Below are positions 55,249 through 64,000 of a DNA stretch of 64,000 bases, piece after piece. The position numbers and the translations under genes were made by a program. The notes beneath the pieces were generated by a model. It saw nothing but the letters and a program-made list of their open reading frames with translations. It was not told where the DNA came from and did not search any database. The first letter of the stretch is position 1. The number at the start of each line of letters is the position of its first letter. Origin of the DNA: Canna indica (lineage: Eukaryota > Streptophyta > Magnoliopsida > Zingiberales > Cannaceae). The stretch is taken from contig CP136893.1 in assembly GCA_034359265.1 (NCBI GenBank), forward strand, positions 18,109,001 to 18,173,000. Direction: 5' to 3'.

Positions 55249-55890
55249 GTGAGTTCTAATTGAGTGCTACATTCCTTTCTGAACATTACAATCTTTGTTA
55301 TGAAAGTTGTACCTTTGTCCATTTCCTTCTTACATCTTTTTTCCGTTGTTTATGCTGTTGATAATTTCATTTTTTCTGTTGGTTTTTTAATGTCCCATTT
55401 TGTGTTACTTTAAGTTTGTCAGTTATTTTGTTCATCACAGAATTTTCAAATATAGAATGCAGTTCCATGTTAGACTTTGAACCTCTCCTTTCAACATTGT
55501 CCAAGTCGATATATTCACTTGAATTTTATCTCTCAGGACTACCTACCAGTGTGAATAACTAGTATTGCTTCATCTATAAAGCAAAAACTCGATAACTTGG
55601 TTCTGGTACAGATGCTGATTTTACTTATTTGTTATCCCAACTACATCATGTTTCCAAGTTCCAACAACATTGTCTGAGACTCTAAGCATTCATGAATTTT
55701 TCAACAATAGAACCAACAAGTAGGAAATTTGGATATTGGTATTTGGAAGTTTAAATGCATTCTTCACTAGCCCATGTATTGATCATAGAGAGCTATGTAC
55801 TTTGGAACATATGAACCTACAACCTGAGTTTGGTATCAGGTGACTACTTTGAAAAAGAAGGGGGGAAAGGGGAGGGTTGGGAATCTGGAA
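55249..55890. other. Start of the intron after PUB3-like exon 2
   Basis: T-rich, non-coding, with no repeats or domains recognised. Confidence 0.45.
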
Positions 55891-56598
55891 GGAGTTTTTA
55901 GCTAATGGCCTAATGCCATCTAGTGCCATCATGATAGGATACGACAAATTATCAGTTTTCAAGTTTTAGTTATTCAACATTTGGAATTACAGTCCTTTAA
56001 CTCTTTTATGGGCCGACAATATACAATTTCTGGCATTGAAGCGCTTCTCGCAGAACTAGGCTATCTAGCAGCACAAAAAAAACACTTGGCTTAAGCTTTG
56101 TCTTCTTACAGCTATTAATCTTTGAGTCTGTCCTAGTGACACTCTATTTCATGAGGCTTGACCTTTTATATCTTACAGACTGATGATACTACTATTATTT
56201 TTCCAATAAACTAGCAAAAGAAATTTTTGCCCAGTGTATTTTCTGTCTAGGAGTTTTTAGCTATTGCCATCATGTGCCATCATGATAGGGTACGACAAAT
56301 TATCAAGTTTTCAAGTTTTAGTTATTCAACATTTGGAATTACAGTCCTTTAACTCTTTTATGGGCTGACAATATACAATTTCTGGCATTGAAGCGCTTCT
56401 TGCAGAACTAGGCTATCTAGCAGCACAAAAAAAACACTTGGCTTAAGCCTTGTCTTCTTACCGCTATTAATATTTGAGTTTGTCCTAGTGATACTCTATT
56501 TCACGAGGCTTGACCTTTTATATCTTACAGGACTGATGATACTACAATTATTTTTCCAATAAACTTGCAAAAGAAATTTTTGCCCAGTGTATTTTCCC
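55891..56598. repeat. 359-bp direct tandem duplication
   Basis: GGAGTTTTTAGCTA begins at 55891 and again at 56250. Both copies share GATAGGRTACGACAAATTATC and CTAGCAGCACAAAAAAAAC and end TTTTTGCCCAGTGTATTTT. They differ by few bases, indicating a recent event in the intron of the PUB3-like gene. Confidence 0.88.
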
Positions 56599-56848
56599 TC
56601 TATTAATGAGGGCAATAATAGATTTTAATAGCCCTGGTCGATTACTGTATCTGTTTTCTAGTCAAGCTACAAAAACTCAGAATGCTGGTACTGAACTATG
56701 ACCCAATTGCAATTACCCACGATGAACTTTGAAATTAGACAAAAAAAAAGACTAAACTTTATGAAACTAACCAAAATACCCTATTTGTTAAGTCAATATT
56801 ATTTACTTAACAGATTTTTTTTAAAAATGACACGTGACCAGGGTTATC

Positions 56849-56997
56849 ATCTCGTCGCTATCTCGTCGAGATAGCGACGAGATATCGCTGTCTCGGTGGA
56901 TTTGCCTGTATCGTCTGGACGATACAGGCGATCCCGAGATATCGCCTATCTCGTCGGGATCTCGTCCAATCTTGGACGAGATCCCGACGAGATAGGC
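56849..56997. repeat. Three adjacent perfect hairpins
   Basis: Inverted repeats without mismatch: 16-bp arms 56849-56864/56868-56883 (3-nt loop), 12-bp arms 56904-56915/56918-56929 (2-nt loop), and 25-bp arms 56944-56968/56973-56997 (4-nt loop). Arms 1 and 3 share TATCTCGTCG. The minus-strand tRNA-like segment lies 30 bp to the right. Confidence 0.93.
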
Positions 56998-57028
56998 GGT
57001 ACAAGAAAAGAAAGAAAGAAAAAGCCCG

Positions 57029-57081
57029 GGATTCGAACCCTGGCCCGCGCGGTGGACCGGAAAGGTTCCACCGCTGGGCCA
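57029..57081 (-). ncRNA. tRNA-like Pol III A/B-box segment (possible SINE head)
   Basis: On the minus strand TGGCCCAGCGG (A-box-like, 57081-57071) is followed 31 nt later by GGTTCGAATCC (B box, 57039-57029), the spacing of a tRNA gene or tRNA-derived SINE. Between them GGTGGA and TCCACC pair as an anticodon-like stem. It is not a normal tRNA: no closing acceptor stem is evident. The three hairpins lie where the body of such an element would be. No target duplication was found. Confidence 0.5.
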
Positions 57082-57129
57082 GGGGTTTTTTTTGCGATTT
57101 TTTTCATCCAACTTAGTGATAAGGATATC

Positions 57130-57400
57130 TAAATTATTGATTTTTTTTTTAAAAAAAACCTAACTTAAACCCTCCGACGTCTGTATCTTCTATTCTTCTT
57201 CAATCTTCTTCCTCTCTCGCATTCCGTCGGCGACTCTCTCGGAAGCTTCCTCGCATCCCGTCGGCGCCTCACTTCTCCGGCGAAACTTTTCTATTTTTCG
57301 GCCAGGTATGTTCCGGCGATCTTCTCTCCACGGCTCGGCATGTCTGCATTTCCATTTTCCGCCATTTCTTTTTTTTTTTTCCGACATAGCTGCTGCAAAC
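57130..57400. other. C/T-rich leader-like sequence
   Basis: TCTTCTTCC-rich and CCGTCGGCG words followed by GGCCAG and GTATGT resemble an untranslated leader with a splice donor at about 57306. No reading frame with a recognisable product. It may belong to an unidentified transposon or be a second transcription start. Confidence 0.35.
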
Positions 57401-57404
57401 CAGA

Positions 57405-57780
57405 ACAGCTTAGCTGTTCTGGAATCAAGAACAGCTTAAGGCTGTTCTGGAATTTGAGGCTGTTCTTGAATCAAGAACAGCCCAAATTCCAGAACAGCCT
57501 TAAGCTGTTCTTGATTCAAATTCCAGAACAGCCTTAAGCTGTTCTTGATTCAAGAACAGCTTAAGGCTGTTCTGGAATTTGGGCTGTTCTTGATTCAAGA
57601 ACAGCTTAAGGCTGTTCTGGAATTTGATTCGATTCCAAAACAGCTTTAAGTTGTTCTTGATTGCAGAACAACTTAGTTGTTCTTGAATCAAGAACATCTT
57701 AGCTGTTCTGGTTTTGATTTCAGAACAGCTTAAGCTGTTCTGGTTATTCCAGAACAGCTAAGCTAGTTAGTTGTTCTGGA
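57405..57780. repeat. Palindrome-rich GAACAGC/GCTGTTC array
   Basis: About twenty alternating copies of AGAACAGCTTAAG and its complement. The centre is a 63-bp palindrome with 31-bp perfect arms, 57518-57548 and 57550-57580. A shorter perfect one (CAGAACAGCTTAAGCTGTTC plus TG) begins at 57720. The frames on both strands (57340-57537, 57697-57500) come from the repeat (LKLFLNQEQ-like) and are not genes. Confidence 0.88.
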
Positions 57781-58281
57781 ATCAGTTTGATTCCTTGTTT
57801 ATGCTTGATAAAATGATTTTAAACTATGAACCAGAACTAGAAAGAATGAGATATAACTTACAGAATAATTGATGAACATAAAGCTTCTATGAATCAAGAA
57901 TTTGTATTGTAAGCTAAACTTCTCATCAATTACACTATACCTCACAGTTCTGCTATTCAACGCATTTGTGCGCTAATAGGCCATGCGCGCGTCTAGATAT
58001 TCAGTGCTCTAGACAATTAGTCATAATTCTCATAGGAGCAGCCTCACTCCACACTCATATAGGTCAATCCACCAAGTGTACTAACTAACACACCACCTAT
58101 AAAGGATGTGGAATGATTAAGAGTTATTAACTCATCCCCACTTTCGCTGCAGTCTAGCACTATTTGCACCATAGGAGGGACCAAATATTTATAGTGCTAC
58201 AAATCAACTAATGATTTTGTTATTACCCACATGAACCTAATTCATGGGATCACCAATCTCATAGGTTTGATTACCATCATT
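57781..58281. other. Probable decayed LTR or intron sequence left of CACTA 2
   Basis: No gene. Around 58000-58270 the wording (CCTATAAAGGATGTGG, TTCATGGGATCACCAATC) resembles plant copia LTR sequence, and the theme seems to continue after CACTA 2 at 62900. I could not define ends. Confidence 0.3.
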
Positions 58282-58303
58282 CACTATTGGAAAAATGGGC
58301 ATC

Positions 58304-58650
58304 AGCAACGGCTCTAGCCGTTGCTGGGCCGTTGTTAAAAACCATCAGCAACGGCTTGCAACGGCCCTACCCGTTGCAACAGAGCCGTGGAAGAAAAGCG
58401 TGTTGCTAATAACTTAGCAACGATTTAGCAACGGCCGCTCGGGCCATTGCTAATAATATTATCAGCAACGATTTTGCCACAAACATGGAGCCGTTGCTGA
58501 AAACATTAATAGCAACGACTGGTGAGTCTGTAGTAATGCCGTTAGTAAAAGACCATTGCTAAGTCGTTGCTGTAGGTCATTAGCAACGGCTTTCGATAAA
58601 CTTTTAGCAACGGCTTTCCCACCGACGACCGTGGGAAAATCGTTGCTGAT
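58304..58650. repeat. Left subterminal repeats of CACTA 2
   Basis: About ten short units alternating AGCAACGGCT and its complement. The matching array is at 62660-62880. Confidence 0.82.
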
Positions 58651-58934
58651 GATGTGAACCTGGAAATGAAAAAAATTAAAATTTCAAATTTCCATTGATA
58701 CATCAATACATTATCTGATACATAACTCACACACTCATGCACTCATACACACATTCATTCACACATCACAAATACACCAAGATATACATCAAAACAATTA
58801 TATTTATATTTATAATTATCCACAATAGTATAAAAACTATTCAAATGCAAAATTGAAGTATCAATATCCAAACAAAATAAATTAAACAAGTATAATATCT
58901 CAGTAATAAAGTCAATATAAAAAAATCTCACGAT

Positions 58935-60465
58935 GACGATGGATGATGGCCTGGATCATTTGGCGGGGTCTGGAGTGCTTGAGTGTACACCGGCGTGGAC
59001 TGACTTGAGGACGATGGATGAGATGATGCCGAAGAGATGCCTGCTTCGGGGTGACCTGACATGTTGCGTAGCATAGCATGCATCTCCGCCATCATCTAAC
59101 TCTGGCGCTCCATCATCTCAGTCTGACGCGCGATCGTGTCCTCTAGAGTCCTTATTCTGCTACTATGATCATAACTGGATCTGGAGGTGGACGACCGCTC
59201 ACCAGCGACCGAAGGGGTCGGTGCCCCAAGTAGCCCTAGCACGGCTCGCGCATGACCACTATCTGCAAAGCCATATACGCGGCCATGGTCCCAGCAACCT
59301 GCGCCCTCGACCCACGTTGCTGCGTCAAAGTCCTCGGGGGTGCCCCCGCGCTGCACCACCGTCTGGCTGTAGGTCTCCTACTCGAGTTTGATTTTTTGTT
59401 TAATATTTATCATAAAACTTAAATTATAAATATATAATGAATAATTTAAACAAATATATAGTTACCATAATGTATGCAGCGCGATTGTCGATGTACTCCC
59501 CCGTCCCATGTGCTCGACGGTGAGTCCACTCAAACACCGCCATCGGGGAGGGTCGCTGGACAGTCTCGTCATCCGACACCGTTGTCTATATTTACAAAAT
59601 ATAATACATTAATTAGTACACATAGTAATAAATAAAATATATAATTAAAAGGTATACTTATCATACGGTTCGCGTGCACTGCAAATGCAATAGAGCCGCC
59701 GGTGTGACGCGCTGCTCCCCCCGACATGCGATTTCTAGCCGCATTCCTAGAAACCTCCTACCATCGATCCGTCGACCATATTCCCACGAGCTGATCCCAT
59801 ATATCCGGAGTAATCCAATCGGGGACGTATCCCCGAGTCTCCGCGATGTTAGTAGTCCCAGCTCGTGCCATCGCCTGGGATCAGGCCTGCCCCAGCTGCC
59901 CGTTGTACCTTGCCCGGGAAATAGCCTCTCAGGCAGCGTAAATGAAGGGCATCTGGTCCTCAGCCCATGTATAGCGAGCCTGCAGAATAATAATATCAGT
60001 ACCAACATTAATCATCATGCATGTATAAAAAAAAATAATGCGTGCCTCAAACTCGCGCCATAACATGTCGACGTGCTCGCTAGGCACGTGAGATCACGTA
60101 GGCCATGCCCCGTGCATGTATCGTCGAATAGTAGAAGAAATGCTCCTCGGCACTTCTTCTTGCTCGAACCTGCACAACAAAAATAAATTTTAATATTATA
60201 TTATGATATAATGAATTTGTAATGATTCATAATTTATGATATATTACCGCTCCCCAATCACGCTAATAAATCTACGTGACTCTATGGCTGGTGGAGGCTG
60301 CCACCTGTTTGGCCCGCGTGGCAGCCTGCGTCTGGATGTACTAGCCTCGGCAGTATCATCAGCATGAGGATCAGCAACAGGAGGATCAGCAGCATGAGTA
60401 AGTGTTGGAGTCTCACCGATCAGAGACTCTGAAGCTCTCCTGCGACGATAACCACGACCAGACAT
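58935..60465 (-). pseudogene. CACTA 2 TnpA-like protein (Transposase_24 type), five exons
   Basis: Minus-strand exons: 60465-60248 (MSGRGYRRRRASES, PRGPNRWQPPP), about 60168-60047 (RFEQEEVPRSISSTIRRYMHG), about 59981-59664 (PDWITPDIWDQLVGIWS, SRNAARNRMSGG, RHTGGSIAFAVHANRM), about 59588-59464 (TVQRPSPMAVFEWTHRR, GEYIDNRA) and about 59388-58935 (WVEGAGCWDHGRVYGF, then coiled coil and Ser-rich tail). The third exon has the HTGGS and Trp spacing of plant Transposase_24 (Ptta/En/Spm). This protein binds subterminal repeats. About five in-frame stops, mostly explained by C-to-T changes. The long frame on the same strand at 60008-59661 is a shifted shadow. Confidence 0.8.
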
Positions 60466-60541
60466 ATCTGTCGAATAGACATATAATCAGATTATTGTAT
60501 AAATAGTAGAGATATATTTAATAAAATATATACTTTACAAT

Positions 60542-62032
60542 TATTCATCATCATTTGAATAATAGTCTTCGAATTCTTCCTCTTCTTCATCTTCTTCATC
60601 TCCAGCTTCCTCAATTTCATGATCGTCATCATCAGCATATTCAACTTCTAATTGAATTGACGTTGTGTCTGCATCCTCGAGTATTGGAATAAGTTTTGCT
60701 TTCGATGACAATCATAAGTGACAGCTCCCTCAGTCCACAATGTTTTCAATTCATCTATCAAGGGTCTGAGAAATATGTCAATTTCTTTTCGCGGACCATT
60801 AGGACCCGAAATAATCATCGAAAGATAAATAAATTCATCTTTCATACACATTGACGGTGGTAAATTATAAACTGTCAACAACACTGGCCAAACTGAATAA
60901 GGAGTTGCAGAATGTCCAAACGGATTAAAATCATCTGTGCACAATCCCAATCTTATATTTCTAGTATCCCTAGCAAATGAATGACCCTAGCAAATGAATG
61001 ATAATATGTATCCAAATGTTTCCATGCTTCACTGTCGGATGGATGAGTCATTACTGTATCGTCACGACTTCTTGCATGCCAACTTATGTAGGGGGCTGTC
61101 TTTTCCGACATGAATAATCTTTGAAGCCTCGGTGTTAGTGAAAAATACCGAAGCACCTTAAACGGAATATTTTTCAGTCGGACCGATTTCTTATCCTTGT
61201 AACGAGGATGTTGACATACAGGGCATTTATCCAATTGCATATTTTCTTTATAATATAAAATATAGTTATTTTGGCACGCGTGTATTTTTTCGTACCCAAG
61301 CCCCAATTTTCTCATTAGCTTTTTAGTCTTATAAAAAGTTGGCTCAAACTTGTTATCAGTAGGCAGCATTCCATTAATCAATCCTACAATTCGATCATAC
61401 GCAACCCCCCTGATATTACAATCGGCCTTGATGTTTAGGAGATGTGTCATTGCTGAAAACCTAGTGTATTTAGGACAATTCTCATACAAAGGTTCATCGG
61501 CAGCTTTCAACATCTCGTAAAATTCTGCAGCTTCTTTATTCGGTAATTCAATCTCTACCGCAGTTTGTACTTATGTGATATCAACCGCTATAGTATCTGG
61601 TGGGACTGATATCTGAAGAACTGACCGATCAATATTATCGTTCAGGTGGAATTGACCCCCAAGACTATCAAGTATCATAGTTCTATAGGGATTAGATTGA
61701 CTAGATGAAGAAGCACCAGCAGAGGAAGATTCACCATATGTTTGAACAATAGGATTACTCGACGTCCCGACTTCACGTGACTCCCTGTGACAAGTCTATA
61801 GAAAATATTTTGGTGCAAATCCTTTGCTATATAGATGCAGAGTGACAGTCTCCCGATCCAAAAATCGTCCATTCAAATAAATGCGGCACAAACATCGGAT
61901 TTGATCACCGATGCTAACGAAATTCCGATTCGAATAGGCGAAATTTAGGAAGTACGTTACGCCTAATCGAAACTCATTTGTTAAAGCTCCATGATCAAGA
62001 CGTCGGTACATCCAACTTCGATCAGCCGACAT
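60542..62032 (-). pseudogene. CACTA 2 TNP2-like transposase with internal deletion
   Basis: Starts MSADRSWMYRR at 62032, with IRCLCRIYLNG, LGLGYEKIHACQNNYILYY, KCPVCQHPRY, YFSLTPRLQRLFMSEKT, GLCTDDFNPFGHSATPYSVW, parallel to the CACTA 1 protein. A 17-bp tandem duplication (60968-60984, 60985-61001) shifts the frame. After SGPNGPRKEIDIFLRPLID and a few more residues it jumps at about 60665 to an acidic C-terminal tail (DDDDHEIEE to YYSNDDE, stop 60542). The whole middle, including the HVERN and DUF4218/4216-like parts, is missing. The element would need transposase from elsewhere. Confidence 0.85.
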
Positions 62033-62394
62033 GATTCTGTCGATCAATCAATGACATATCTAAGGTTTTGCTAAATCATATCCGACTCGTCGATTCGTAC
62101 GTGAAACATATCAACTCGTCGGATGGATGATTATTTTCTAAATATTTCGAGACAGTTCGAGTCCATATTGGACAATTCCGACACGATCCAAATTCGACGA
62201 TTTCGGCAAGAGTCCGAAGTGGATGATTCCGGCGCGCGTCCGAAGTGGACGATTCCGGCGCGCGTCCGAAGTGGATAATTCCGAAATTAATCTAAACCCT
62301 AAAAATTAATCTAAACTCTAATAATTAATCTAACAAATTAAACAATTAATCTAAATAATTAATTAACATATAAATAAAAAAATAAAAAACTATA

Positions 62395-62899
62395 AATCTA
62401 CTATTTCCGGCGTCGGAGTACAGTGTCTGGACACTGTACAAGCTCCGGCGGCGGCCATCGGTCGGATTTCCCGCCGGCCGCAACGGGAAGAGACGGCCGG
62501 ACGATGATCAATACCTGAAATCGGCGGTCGAGGACGGACGGCAGCGACAGCTCGGCGTCGTCGACGTCGGCAGCGGCGGCGAGAGGCGGGAGGAGGAGGC
62601 GGCGGCAGAAGCAGCGAGAGGAAGAAGGGTCGGGCGCGATCTGCGACCTATATAAACTTATCAGCAACGGCTCATTCGCCCGTTAGAAAGCCGTTGCTAA
62701 TAAGTTATCATCAGCAACGGCTCACTAGTCCATTAGAAAGCCGTTGCTGATAATTAAAATCATCAGCAATGGCTCGCGTGTCCGTTAGAAAGCCGTTGCA
62801 GATACAACATATCTGCAACGGCTTGAGCGGCCGTAAGAATGTCGTTGCAAATAGCAACGGGTTGAGCGGCCGTTGCTGAAGACTCAATTTCTAGTAGTG
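62395..62899. repeat. CACTA 2 start-side leader and right subterminal repeats
   Basis: 62400-62650 is a C/G-rich leader with GGAGTACAGTGTCTGGACAC and CGGCGGCGG words; the frame there (62667-62401) is unsupported. 62660-62880 carries AGCAACGGCT repeats. The leader recurs at 63745-64000. Confidence 0.7.
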
Positions 62900-62967
62900 T
62901 CAATCAATGACAATTTCTTTGGTTAATGTCTTTAGGTGAGATTGTCCTATTCCATTCGAGATTTATG

Positions 62968-63152
62968 TTATTTATATTGCACTAAGTACTTATTTTAACC
63001 GCTAACTTCATTCTAAATTTCGACAGCATCTCCCTACAGTTCTCCGAATACACATATCATCTGGGCGCGTATCGGAGAACAAGAGAGATGCTGCCGAAAT
63101 TTAGAATAATTAGTTAACAGTTAAAAGAAAAACGTAAGTGCAATACAAATAA
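62968..63152. repeat. Foldback (long imperfect inverted repeat)
   Basis: The left arm (about 62968-63050) and right arm (about 63065-63152) pair over most of their length: TATTGCACT with AGTGCAATA-like ends, TCTAAATTTCGACAGCATCTC with its complement, and TTCTCCGAATAC with GTATCGGAGAA at the centre. It could be a MITE or a small-RNA-type hairpin. No target duplication was identified. Confidence 0.75.
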
Positions 63153-63249
63153 CTATATTCCCAAATTATTCAATCAGGGACAATTCAAGAATTGTACGTC
63201 GTATAAAAGATCATCTACTTCTTTTACACAAACATACAATCTCCGAACG

Positions 63250-64000
63250 GATCTAAGGTTTTGCTAAATCATATCCGACTCGTCGATGCGTACGTGAAAC
63301 ATATCAACTCGTCGGATGGATGATTATTTTTTAAATGTTTCAAGTCAGTTCGAGTCCATATTGGACTATTTCGACACGAGTCCAAATTAGACGATTTCAG
63401 CGGGAGTCCAAAATGAATTATTCCGGCGCGCGTCCGAAGTGGACAATTTCGACGCGAGTCCACTGAGGACAACTTTGGACTAATTAACAATATTTTAACT
63501 AATTAATAATATTAATCTACATCATTTTCATTAATTTAAATAATTAACCTACCATTATTAAATATTAATCTAACTAAATTAAACTAAAAATTAATATAAA
63601 CTCTAAATATTAATCTAACTAAATTAAACTAAAAATTAATATAAACTCTAAAAATTAATCTAAACCCTAAAAATTAATCTAACAAATTAAACAATTAATT
63701 AAATAATTAATTAACAACTAAATAAATCTAAAACTACGATTTTCAACGCCGGAGTACAGTGTCCGGACATTGTACAAGCTCCGGCGGCGGCCATCGATCG
63801 TCCGCCGCCGGCCGAAACCCTAAAAATAGGGTTTCGGTCAAATTTCCTACCGATCGCAACAGGAAGAGAAGGTCGGGCGGCGAGGAATACCTGAAATCGG
63901 CGGTCGAGGACGGACAGCAGCGTCGGCAGCTCAGCGGCATTGGCGTCGGCAACGGCGGTGAGAGGCGGCGGCAGCAGCGGGAGGAAGAAGGGGCGGGCGC
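63250..64000 (-). mobile_element. Partial second copy of the CACTA 2 start region
   Basis: 63243-63480 repeats 62056-62300 (ATCTAAGGTTTTGCTAAATC, then several GGCGCGCGTCCGAAGTGGA-type words), and 63740-64000 repeats 62400-62640 (leader). 63490-63720 is AT-rich with repeated AAATTAATCTAA. The copy stops at 63250, just before the transposase start would come, and runs off the right edge. A related CACTA element or a duplicated piece. Confidence 0.7.

Larger units (their letters stand above)
58282..62899 (-). mobile_element. CACTA transposon 2 (4618 bp), internally deleted
   Basis: Ends CACTATTGGAAA (58282) and TTTCTAGTAGTG (62899) are CACTA-type but no longer exact inverted copies, and the adjoining triplets ATT and TCA do not match. 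Subterminal arrays of AGCAACGGCT/CCGTTGC units lie at 58304-58650 and 62660-62880. On the minus strand it carries a transposase whose middle is deleted (62032-60542) and an almost complete TnpA-like gene (60465-58935). A C/G-rich leader spans 62400-62650 at the right, transcription-start, side. Confidence 0.85.

Noticed and set aside
57029..57081. A functional tRNA gene
   Set aside because: A and B boxes are present but no acceptor stem closes and the anticodon arm is not normal, so it is tRNA-derived at most.
57340..57697. LFLNQEQ-rich frames on both strands
   Set aside because: They are produced by the palindromic GAACAGC array.
59661..60063. Two 115-129 codon frames in CACTA 2
   Set aside because: The true TnpA-like exon here is in a third frame that carries the HTGGS motif; these are shadows.
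62401..62667. 88-codon minus frame and its copy at 63743-63952
   Set aside because: GC-rich leader of CACTA 2 and its relative; no domain and no splice link to the transposase was established.

Overview
The window is plant nuclear DNA made almost entirely of nested transposable elements and an old viral insertion, with one piece of a host gene. The plant assignment rests on plant-type Ty1/copia (SIRE-like) and Ty3/gypsy (chromovirus-like) elements primed by initiator tRNA-Met, an L1-type LINE with a terminal RNase H, CACTA elements with TNP2-like transposase, a badnavirus-type endogenous pararetrovirus, and a U-box (PUB) E3 ligase exon. I cannot name the species. Nearly every element gene carries stops, frameshifts or deletions.

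Layout: 1-6988 is a rearranged endogenous pararetrovirus: VAP-like ORF, movement protein, coat protein-protease, RT-RNase H and C-terminal pieces joined in alternating orientation, with four movement-protein copies. 6989-8029 holds two tandem-repeat arrays in front of a Myb/SANT-like pseudogene (8030-9008). 9185-12732 is an internally deleted gypsy element abutting a truncated copia element A (12733-15701, minus). 15955-34050 is the 3' LTR and 3' end of copia element C, split by a solo gypsy LTR (16708-19589) and by copia element B (19838-33297, target duplication TGGCT). The 3' LTR of B, with a slice of C flank, has been amplified into six tandem units of about 1.07 kb whose junctions fall in the GGTCGACCGA motif.

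34522-40582 is a LINE bounded by a 15-bp target duplication. It, CACTA element 1 (41232-49557, duplication GCG) and a second solo LTR (49759-52677, duplication CTATT) all seem to lie inside one fossil sequence that looks like an older LINE. CACTA 1 carries two exons of a mitochondrial FTSH4 protease gene and a Myb/SANT-like fragment besides its transposase.

53583-55248 is the only convincing host locus: promoter, CT/GA-rich leader, a 10-nt first coding exon, a 1045-bp intron and a second exon of a PUB3-like U-box E3 ligase. The rest of that gene is not seen before the window ends, so what follows is either a very large intron or foreign DNA in a truncated gene. That stretch contains a 359-bp tandem duplication, three adjacent perfect hairpins next to a tRNA-like Pol III promoter pair, a palindrome-rich GAACAGC array, CACTA 2 (58282-62899; TnpA-like gene kept, transposase internally deleted), a foldback element and the edge of a CACTA 2 relative.

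I see no operon-like cooperation and no intact defence or biosynthetic system. The most unusual signals are the LTR-derived tandem array with palindromic junctions, the FTSH4 transduplication, the hairpin/tRNA-like cluster and the PUB3-like mini-exon.
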